Program-made: the position numbers and the translations under genes
Shown here: positions 1 through 5,181 of the stretch, in pieces
How the letters are laid out: each line of letters starts with the position of its first letter
Numbering within the stretch: position 1 is the first letter of the stretch
Source: Actinomycetes bacterium
GTDB taxonomy: Bacteria > Actinomycetota > Actinomycetes > Actinomycetales > Cellulomonadaceae
Reading direction: 5' to 3'
DNA: 8,151 nt
Assembly (NCBI GenBank): GCA_021793115.1
Contig: JAJYTJ010000168.1
Span: 1-8,151 of the forward strand
Notes under the pieces: generated by a model
Databases searched by the model: none
What the model was told of the DNA's origin: nothing
Seen by the model: the letters and a program-made list of their open reading frames with translations, nothing else

Positions 1-694
1 GGGTGACCAGGGTGGTGGGGGCGGCACCGGTGGCGGCGGTCAGCGAGGGGGTGCCGTTGGCGTCCAGGGTGACGGTGGGCAGCCCGGCGGGCGGGGTCAC
101 CGCGGTGCCGGTGGCACGCGCCGGCACGGCCTGCGTCTTGGCCACCTCGATGAGGTCGACGACCGTGAGCGTGCTGCCCGAGCTGTCCTGCGTGGGGGCC
201 GCCAGCAGGATCCGGGAGCCGACGTGCGCCGTCACCAGCTGCTGGTAGAGCTCGGCGAAGAACGAGGACGAGTCGACGGTCGTGACGACCGGTGAGCCGC
301 CGGACCAGGTGTCGCCGCGCTCGCTGCCGTCGGCGCCGGAGACCTCGAGGACGTGCAGCGTGACGAGGTCGCCCTGAGCCACCGCGGTGCCGGTGCCCTT
401 GTCGATGGTCCGTGCGACCTGGGAGGTGACCGTGAACGGCTTGGAGGGCAGCGTCAGGGTGGGCTTGGCGCCCGGGGCGCCCTTCACCGTGATCGCCGCG
501 AGCGCGGCCTCGTCGGCTGCCGTGTTCACGGTCGCCGTCGGCGTCGCTCCCGGCGTGGCGCCCGGGGTAGAGCTGGCGGATCCCGACGGCACGGGCGGGT
601 TGCTGCCGCCCGAGCAGGCGGCCAGGCCACCCAGGCCCAGCACCAGGATCACGGCAGCAGCGATGCCACCTCGGACGGTCGTCGAGCGGCGCAC
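1..694 (-). CDS. FKBP-type peptidyl-prolyl isomerase lipoprotein, 3' end cut by the window edge
   Basis: Only the first 231 residues are visible; the frame is open to base 1. The GTG start at 692-694 has a good ribosome site (GGAGG at 701-705 on the minus strand, 6-base spacer). Residues 1-27 form a lipoprotein signal: basic VRRSTTVR, a hydrophobic run, then lipobox LAAC with Cys27 as the lipidation site. A Ser/Thr/Pro/Ala-rich linker follows (about 28-58). Residues about 68-185 look like one FKBP fold (GDLVTLHV near 108-115, VGSRILLAAP at 158-167). A second starts near 204 (GLPTVTLDANG) and runs out of the window. By family knowledge these are membrane-anchored extracellular proteins that speed proline cis-trans isomerisation during folding of secreted proteins. 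The visible domain lacks the usual VHYTG and FDSS signatures, so it may not be catalytic; the missing second domain would be the candidate enzyme. It is divergent from the oxidoreductase gene. The class is fairly sure; activity is unknown. Confidence 0.85.
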   Translation of the reverse strand, partial: MRRSTTVRGGIAAAVILVLGLGGLAACSGGSNPPVPSGSASSTPGATPGATPTATVNTAADEAALAAITVKGAPGAKPTLTLPSKPFTVTSQVARTIDKGTGTAVAQGDLVTLHVLEVSGADGSERGDTWSGGSPVVTTVDSSSFFAELYQQLVTAHVGSRILLAAPTQDSSGSTLTVVDLIEVAKTQAVPARATGTAVTPPAGLPTVTLDANGTPSLTAATGAAPTTLVT

Positions 695-748
695 GCTGGT
701 CCTCCAGGGACTCTCCGGTGAGGTGCCGGCGCGTCGGCCGACCCGATG

Positions 749-779
749 ACGCTACGCGACGATCCTGTGAGACCGGCAA
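749..779 (-). promoter_or_regulatory. Candidate sigma-70-type promoter for the FKBP lipoprotein gene
   Basis: On the minus strand, TTGCCG (774-779) and TAGCGT (749-754) resemble -35 and -10 boxes, with a 19-base spacer. The -10 lies about 55 bases upstream of the GTG start. The TANNNT form suits actinobacterial housekeeping promoters, but the spacer is a little long and such matches arise by chance. Confidence 0.3.
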
Positions 780-784
780 ACGTG

Positions 785-799
785 CAGGTGGGAAACCTG
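785..799. promoter_or_regulatory. Small palindrome, possible operator between divergent genes
   Basis: CAGGT and ACCTG are perfect inverted arms around a 5-base centre (GGGAA). The site lies between the divergent FKBP and oxidoreductase genes. It covers the place where a -35 box would sit for the plus-strand TAGCCT at 816-821. A regulator binding here could control the oxidoreductase. Five-base arms can arise by chance and I do not recognise a regulator family. Confidence 0.25.
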
Positions 800-815
800 G
801 GAGCGTCCTGGGCGC

Positions 816-821
816 TAGCCT
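816..821 (+). promoter_or_regulatory. Candidate -10 box for the oxidoreductase-flavodoxin block
   Basis: TAGCCT fits the actinobacterial TANNNT -10 form and would place the transcript start near 828, giving a leader of about 44 bases with a ribosome site. There is no convincing -35 box; the expected place (about 793-798) reads AAACCT inside the palindrome. Confidence 0.25.
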
Positions 822-871
822 GCGCAGCGGCACCCGCCCGACGAGGTGGCGGGCCTCGCGCGGGAGGTGCG

Positions 872-1945
872 ATGTCCCCGTTCCGATTCGCCGTCGTCGG
901 CTCCGGCTGGCGCTCCGAGTTCTTCGTGCGGATGGCCCGGCTGCTGCCGGAGCGGTTCGTCTGCGGCGGCGTCGTCACGCGCGACGCGGAGCGCGGCGCC
1001 TGGGTGGAGCGGCACTGGGGGGTGCCCACGGTGCGGACCGTCGCGGAGCTGCCGGGCCTCGCCCCGGAGCTGGTCGTCACCGCGACGCCGTGGCCGGTGA
1101 CGCCGGGCGTCGCCACCGAGCTCGTCGGACTGGGCCTGGCCGTGCTCGCGGAGACGCCGCCGGCGCCCGACGCCGCCGGGCTGCGCGCGCTGTGGGCCGC
1201 CGTCGGCGCGTCCGGCCTGGTCCAGGTCGCGGAGCACTCCCCCGCCATGCCGATGCACCAGGCCCGGATCGCGGCCGTCGCGGCCGGCCTGGTGGGGGAG
1301 CCGACGAGCGTCCAGATCTCCTCGACGCACCTGTACCACGCGGTCGGGCTGATCCGGCGGCTGCTGGGGGTGGGCCGCGGCCCGGTCGTCGTGCGCTCGT
1401 CGCGGTTCACCGCGCCGCTCGTCGACCCGATGACCCGGGACGGCTGGAACGGCCGCAGCGAGCCGGTGGACCGCGCGACGATCCTGGCGACGCTCGACTT
1501 CGGCGACGGCAAGAGCGCCCTCTACGACTTCACCGACAACCAGTGGCACAACCCGCTGCGCACCAACCGGATCGTGGTGCGGGGCACGCACGGCGAGCTG
1601 GTCGACGACGCGGTGACGCGCTGGGTCGACGACCGCACGGTGACGACGTCGGCGTTCCACCGCTGGCAGACGGGCATCGAGCAGAACCTCGACGGCTGGG
1701 ACACGCAGCACATCTCGCTCGACGGGCGCGTGCTGTGGCGCAACCCGTTCGAGGGCGCACGCCTGGCGGACGACGACGTCGCGGTCGCCACCCTCCTCCG
1801 GCGGTGCGCCGCGTGGGTGCACGACGACGGGCCGGAGCCCTATCCGCTCGCCGAGGGTGCCCAGGACCACCTCGTCGGGCTGGCGATCGAGGAGTCGGCC
1901 CGCACCGGGCTGCCCGTGACCGCCGGCCCGGAGGCCTGGGCGTGA
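872..1945 (+). CDS. Gfo/Idh/MocA-family oxidoreductase with a variant active-site motif
   Basis: This 357-residue protein has the family's two-part layout. The N-terminal Rossmann fold begins FRFAVVGSGWRSEFF, with a nucleotide-binding turn at G10-S-G12-W-R14. The C-terminal alpha/beta domain, about 125-345, carries the conserved-looking THLYHAVGLIRRLLG at 152-166. Family members oxidise or reduce sugars and similar alcohols with NAD(P). The EKP motif that normally supplies a catalytic lysine reads E94-T95-P96 here, so the Lys is missing and the chemistry cannot be assumed. I chose the ATG at 872 because GGGAGG (862-867) lies 4 bases upstream and the Rossmann strand starts at once; an in-frame extension to 746 adds 42 residues unlike the family. 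The length is normal for the family. The flavodoxin gene follows after 42 bases on the same strand and is probably co-transcribed. The substrate is unknown. Confidence 0.85.
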   Translation: MSPFRFAVVGSGWRSEFFVRMARLLPERFVCGGVVTRDAERGAWVERHWGVPTVRTVAELPGLAPELVVTATPWPVTPGVATELVGLGLAVLAETPPAPDAAGLRALWAAVGASGLVQVAEHSPAMPMHQARIAAVAAGLVGEPTSVQISSTHLYHAVGLIRRLLGVGRGPVVVRSSRFTAPLVDPMTRDGWNGRSEPVDRATILATLDFGDGKSALYDFTDNQWHNPLRTNRIVVRGTHGELVDDAVTRWVDDRTVTTSAFHRWQTGIEQNLDGWDTQHISLDGRVLWRNPFEGARLADDDVAVATLLRRCAAWVHDDGPEPYPLAEGAQDHLVGLAIEESARTGLPVTAGPEAWA

Positions 1946-1987
1946 TGGAGCTTGGCACGGCCCCCCTGGTCAGAGGAGTCTGAGGCC

Positions 1988-2518
1988 ATGACCACGCCCG
2001 GCATCACGCTCGTCGTCTACGAGACGATGTACGGCTGCACGCGCGACGTGGCGCAGGCGGTCGCGGACGGCTGCGGTGCCACCGGGGCCGGGGACGTGCG
2101 GCTGGTCGAGGTGAGCACGCTCGTCGCCGGGGATGCGGCAGGACTGTTCGACGGTGTCGCGCTGCTCGTCGTCGGCGGCCCCACCCACGCGTTCTCCATG
2201 ACCCGGCCGGGCACCCGTCAGGACGCCGGGAAGTACGGCAGGACGATCTCGCAGACCGGCGTCCGCGAGTGGCTGGCGACGTTGACGGTGCCCACCGGCC
2301 TGCCGGTGGCGGCGTTCTGCACCAAGCTGGAGAGCCCGCTGTCGGGCTCGGCCGCCCGGAGCATCGCGCAGCGGCTGCGCAGGCTTGGCGGGCGGCTCGT
2401 CGTGCCCGCCAAGGACTTCTCCGTCAAGGGGACCACGCCCGTCCTGCTCCCGGGCGAGGTGGAGCGGGCCCGCGCGTGGGGGGCCTCGCTCGTCGCCGCG
2501 GTCCCCTCCGCTCGCTGA
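1988..2518 (+). CDS. Flavodoxin family protein (FMN electron carrier)
   Basis: A 176-residue cytoplasmic protein with the flavodoxin fold. The FMN phosphate loop is near the start: TLVVYETMYGCTRDVAQAV, where T-M-Y-G-C-T matches the T/S-x-T-G-x-T type loop. The second flavin-binding region is LLVVGGPTHAFSMTRPGTR (about residues 59-77), typical of actinobacterial flavodoxin-like proteins. Such proteins carry electrons by cycling bound FMN and can replace ferredoxin; the partner here is unknown. The ATG at 1988 is supported by GAGGAG at 1973-1978 with a 9-base spacer; a TTG 36 bases upstream is in frame but adds unlikely residues. It lies 42 bases after the oxidoreductase, so the two probably form an operon. 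It converges on the VIT1 gene. The family is confident; the role is not. Confidence 0.85.
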   Translation: MTTPGITLVVYETMYGCTRDVAQAVADGCGATGAGDVRLVEVSTLVAGDAAGLFDGVALLVVGGPTHAFSMTRPGTRQDAGKYGRTISQTGVREWLATLTVPTGLPVAAFCTKLESPLSGSAARSIAQRLRRLGGRLVVPAKDFSVKGTTPVLLPGEVERARAWGASLVAAVPSAR

Positions 2519-2550
2519 GGACCGCGCCCGGCGGGCTCGCGGGTGCGGTG

Positions 2551-2566
2551 GCGGTCAGCCGACCGC
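2551..2566. terminator. GC hairpin between convergent genes, possible bidirectional terminator
   Basis: GCGGTC and GACCGC form a perfect 6-bp stem with a 4-base AGCC loop. It lies 32 bases after the flavodoxin stop and overlaps the VIT1-fusion stop codon (2555-2557). No run of T follows on either strand, so it is not a classical intrinsic terminator, although actinobacteria often use hairpins without a T tract. Confidence 0.35.
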
Positions 2567-3712
2567 GCTCTGAAAGGCCAGGCCGAGGATGTACGTCACG
2601 GCTGCGGCGCCGTAGCCGATCGCCAGCTGGCGGACCGCCCGGCGGGCGGGGGACGCCCCGGACAGCACGCCGACCACCGCGCCCGTGCCGACCAGTGCGA
2701 GGCCGACGAGGCCGGCGGCCCACGCCACCGCCGCCCAACCCGTGGCGCCGAGCAGGTACGGCAGCACCGGGACGAGCGCCCCCGAGCCGAAGAAGCAGAA
2801 GCTCGTCCACGCGGCGCCCCAGGCCGTGCCGATGGCCTCGTGCTCGTCGGCGGCCGGACGTGCGGTCGCCGGGGCGGCCTCGCCCGGCAGCGGCGTCGAG
2901 CTGCGCAGCAGCGCCGGGCCCACCTGCTGCGCGGCCTGGTACCGCTCGAGCGAGGACAGCACGGTGTCGGCACGCGCCTTGGCCGCCTCGGCGCCCAGCC
3001 CACGGGCGCGGTAGACGAGCGCCAGCTCGTTGGCGTCCACGTCGAGGTCCGGCAGGGCGGCGCCCGCCTGGGGGTCGGGGTGTCCGGCCTCCAGCAGCTC
3101 GCGCTGCGAGCGCACGGACACGTACTCCCCGGCGCCCATGGACATGGCCCCGGCGAGCAGCCCGGCCAGCCCTGACAGCAGCACCGTGTGGTTCGCGACG
3201 CCCGAGGCGCCGATGCCGAGGACCAGGGCGAGGTTGCTGACCAGGCCGTCGTTGGCGCCGAACACGCCGGCGCGGAACCGGCCGGAGATCCGGTTCCGGC
3301 CGCGCCGGGCCAGGCCGCGCACCACCTCCTCGTGGATGCGCTCGTCGGCCGCCATCCGCGCAGTGGCGTCCCGGTCGATCGCGTACGACGAGCGGGCCTC
3401 CGCGCGCTGCGCGAGCGCCAGCGTGAACACCGAGCCGAACCGGCGGGCGAGCAGGCCCAGCACCCGGCTGTGCCAGTCGCCGGCGCGCGGTGGGCCCGCC
3501 TGGTCACCCAGCAGCTCGACCCAGTGGGCCTCGTGGCGGCGCTCGGCGTCGGCGAGCGCGAGCAGGATCTCGCGTTCCTCGCCGGTGCGGCGGGAGGCGA
3601 GGTCGCGGTAGACCGCCGCCTCCGCCCGTTCGTCGGCCAGGTTGCGGCGCCACCGCCGGACCTGGGCGGGCGTCGGGACCGGGCGCGGCGCGGGGGGAGG
3701 TGTGGCGGACAT
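2555..3712 (-). CDS. Ferritin-like/VIT1 fusion, predicted iron or manganese transporter
   Basis: A 385-residue two-domain membrane protein. Residues about 20-140 form a ferritin-like (rubrerythrin-type) helical domain with likely di-iron ligands: E28/E31, E57 and H60 in AERRH, and E124/H127 in DERIH. Residues about 146-385 are a VIT1/CCC1 transporter: FRAGVFGANDGLVSNLALV at 146-164 and SMGAGEYVSVRSQREL at 191-206 are typical, with about five membrane segments and a soluble section near 202-293. VIT1/CCC1 proteins move Fe2+ or Mn2+ out of the cytosol; characterised ferritin-like/VIT1 fusions such as rhizobial MbfA act as inner-membrane iron exporters. The likely role is therefore export or detoxification of excess metal, with the N-terminal domain binding or sensing it. 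The ATG at 3710-3712 has no clear ribosome site, and a perfect palindrome (3717-3729) lies 5 bases upstream. The gene diverges from an EntS-like exporter. The substrate is inferred. Confidence 0.88.
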   Translation of the reverse strand: MSATPPPAPRPVPTPAQVRRWRRNLADERAEAAVYRDLASRRTGEEREILLALADAERRHEAHWVELLGDQAGPPRAGDWHSRVLGLLARRFGSVFTLALAQRAEARSSYAIDRDATARMAADERIHEEVVRGLARRGRNRISGRFRAGVFGANDGLVSNLALVLGIGASGVANHTVLLSGLAGLLAGAMSMGAGEYVSVRSQRELLEAGHPDPQAGAALPDLDVDANELALVYRARGLGAEAAKARADTVLSSLERYQAAQQVGPALLRSSTPLPGEAAPATARPAADEHEAIGTAWGAAWTSFCFFGSGALVPVLPYLLGATGWAAVAWAAGLVGLALVGTGAVVGVLSGASPARRAVRQLAIGYGAAAVTYILGLAFQSAVG

Positions 3713-3716
3713 CGCG

Positions 3717-3729
3717 TGTCATCGTGACA
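3717..3729. promoter_or_regulatory. Perfect 13-bp palindrome at the VIT1 start, candidate operator
   Basis: TGTCA-TCG-TGACA has perfect 5-base arms around a 3-base centre. It sits 5 to 17 bases upstream of the VIT1-fusion ATG, inside the 125-bp divergent region shared with the exporter at 3838. A bound regulator would block VIT1 transcription or initiation. It does not match the IdeR/DtxR iron-box pattern as I know it, so the regulator is unknown. This could be chance. Confidence 0.3.
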
Positions 3730-3827
3730 GACGACGTTTGAGCAGGTCGCGTCCGCGGACGGATTCGGGCGGCCGAACACTCCCGCTCGCCGGTCCCCGC
3801 CCGCCGCCGCGTCCTGGGCCGCGCCCG

Positions 3828-3833
3828 TAGGCT
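3828..3833 (+). promoter_or_regulatory. Candidate -10 box of a leaderless promoter for the MFS exporter
   Basis: TAGGCT fits TANNNT and ends 4 bases before GTG 3838 and 7 bases before GTG 3841. That puts the expected transcript start at or next to the start codon. No ribosome site is present, which agrees with leaderless initiation, common in actinobacteria. No clear -35 box is seen. Confidence 0.35.
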
Positions 3834-3837
3834 CCCG

Positions 3838-5118
3838 GTGGTGCCCTCCCTGCTCGTCGACACCGAACCGCTGCGGGTCAGCCCGGCGTTCCGGCGGCTG
3901 TGGTCCGGGCTGGCCGTCTCGAACATCGGCGCCCAGCTGACGGTCGTCGCGGTCGGCCTGCAGGTGTACGGCATCACGCACGCGACGCTCCAGGTCGGCG
4001 TGCTGGGCGTCGTCGCGCTCGTCCCGCTGGTCGTCTTCGGCCTGTACGGCGGGTCGATCGTCGACCACCACGACCGGCGCACGGTGGCCCTCGTCTCTGC
4101 CGTCGTGAGCTGGGTCGCGACGCTGGGGCTGCTGACGCAGGCGCTCGGTCACAACCGGCACGTGTGGCTGCTCTTCGTGCTGGTGGCGGTCCAGTCCGGC
4201 GCGGGCGCCGTGAACAGCCCGGCGCGCTCGGCGATCTATCCGCGGCTGCTCGAGCCGCGCCTCATGCCCGCGGCCAACGCGCTGCAGACGCTCGCCTTCA
4301 ACGTCGCCCTGACCGGCGGCCCGCTGCTGGGCGCGGTCCTGGTGGCCGGCGTCGGATACCCCGCGGCCTACGGGCTGGACGCGGCGCTGTTCACCTTCGC
4401 GCTCGCGGCGCTGTGGCGGCTGCCACCGATCCGGCCCGAGGGCACGCTCACCTCGACGGCGGGGCTGCGCTCGGTGCTCGACGGGCTGCGCTACCTCGGC
4501 ACCCGACCCAACGTCCGCACCACGTTCGTCGTCGACCTCGTCGCGATGGTCATGGCCCTGCCGCGCGTCGTCTTCCCGGCCGTCGGCGTGCTGGTCCTGG
4601 GCGGTGGCGCGACGACGACCGGTGCGCTCACCGCGGCGATCGCGGTGGGCGGGATCGCCGCGGGCATCCTGTCCGGCGGGCTGACGCGGGTGCGGTGGCA
4701 GGGGCAGGTGATCGTGTGGGCGATCACGGGCTGGGGGCTGTCCGTGCTGGTCTTCGGCCTGGTCCTCGTCGGCGCCGGCCGCACCTCGCCGGCGCACGTG
4801 CTGTGGCCGGCGCTCGCCGCCGCGCTCGTCGTCCTGGCGATCGCGGGCGCGTGCGACACGGTGAGCGCGGTGTTCCGGCAGACGATCCTGCAGACCGCCG
4901 CGCCCGACGAGATGCGCGGCCGCCTGCAGGGAGTGTTCACCGTCGTCGTCGCGGGCGGTCCGCGACTGGGCGACCTCTGGGTGGGCACGCTGTCGGCCCG
5001 CGTGGGTGAGGCGTGGGCGGCGACGATCGGCGGCGCGCTGTGCATCGTGCTGCTCTGGCTCGTCGTGCGTACGCAACGCCGGTTCTGGCACTACGACGCG
5101 CGAGACCCCCAGCCGTAG
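3838..5118 (+). CDS. MFS transporter of the EntS-like exporter type
   Basis: A 426-residue integral membrane protein with about 12 predicted hydrophobic segments. The MFS loop motif between helices 2 and 3 reads GGSIVDHHDRR (71-81), which keeps the expected Gly, Asp and basic residues. NSPARSAIYPRL (126-137) and ILQTAAPDEMRGRLQGVF (350-367) are typical of the MFS_3/EntS-like group, whose best known member exports enterobactin; many relatives pump other small molecules. Length is normal for the group. Two GTG codons in tandem (3838 and 3841) can start it; there is no ribosome site, and TAGGCT at 3828-3833 suggests a leaderless transcript, for which 3841 fits best (425 residues). It diverges from the ferritin-like/VIT1 gene. 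The stop codon TAG (5116-5118) lies inside the first unit of a tandem repeat. The substrate cannot be told; the siderophore link is only by family. Confidence 0.85.
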   Translation: MVPSLLVDTEPLRVSPAFRRLWSGLAVSNIGAQLTVVAVGLQVYGITHATLQVGVLGVVALVPLVVFGLYGGSIVDHHDRRTVALVSAVVSWVATLGLLTQALGHNRHVWLLFVLVAVQSGAGAVNSPARSAIYPRLLEPRLMPAANALQTLAFNVALTGGPLLGAVLVAGVGYPAAYGLDAALFTFALAALWRLPPIRPEGTLTSTAGLRSVLDGLRYLGTRPNVRTTFVVDLVAMVMALPRVVFPAVGVLVLGGGATTTGALTAAIAVGGIAAGILSGGLTRVRWQGQVIVWAITGWGLSVLVFGLVLVGAGRTSPAHVLWPALAAALVVLAIAGACDTVSAVFRQTILQTAAPDEMRGRLQGVFTVVVAGGPRLGDLWVGTLSARVGEAWAATIGGALCIVLLWLVVRTQRRFWHYDARDPQP

Positions 5119-5133
5119 GCCGCACGACGAGCC
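5057..5133. repeat. 13-bp inverted repeat spanning the end of the exporter gene
   Basis: GGCTCGTCGTGCG at 5057-5069 is the exact reverse complement of CGCACGACGAGCC at 5121-5133, which recurs at 5148-5160. The arms are 51 or 78 bases apart, long for a terminator hairpin. CTCGTCGTG is also a common Leu-Val-Val codon run in this genome, so part of the match may be chance. Confidence 0.5.
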
Positions 5134-5162
5134 CGCCGGCCGTAGGCCGCACGACGAGCCCG
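5112..5162. repeat. Perfect 24-bp tandem direct repeat, period 27 bp
   Basis: The unit at 5112-5135 is repeated exactly at 5139-5162, with a 3-base gap (CCG). Each unit starts GCCGTAGGCC and ends GACGAGCCCG. The first copy includes the exporter's TAG stop (5116-5118), so the second copy repeats that stop in the same frame, 27 bases later. The repeat fills most of the 63-base gap between two convergent transporter genes and ends 19 bases before the stop of the minus-strand one. Recent duplication by slippage is the simplest origin. Confidence 0.9.
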
Positions 5163-5181
5163 GCGACGGCCCGCGGTGGTG

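Noticed and set aside
3..721. Plus-strand frames opposite the FKBP lipoprotein
   Set aside because: The minus strand has a ribosome site, a signal peptide with lipobox and FKBP-like strands; the plus-strand frames have none.
746..871. 42-residue N-terminal extension of the oxidoreductase
   Set aside because: The extension is upstream of a strong ribosome site and unlike the family; the Rossmann strand begins at the 872 start.
718..1983. 421-codon plus-strand frame overlapping the oxidoreductase
   Set aside because: Arg-rich shadow of the real gene in frame 872-1945, which has clear family motifs.
2596..5091. 831-codon open frame on the minus strand
   Set aside because: It runs through the VIT1 gene in another frame and antisense to the exporter. 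Its product is Arg/Ala/Gly-rich low-complexity text with no fold, a typical shadow in high-GC DNA.
5112..5162. CRISPR array
   Set aside because: Only two units with a 3-base gap and no spacers or cas genes.
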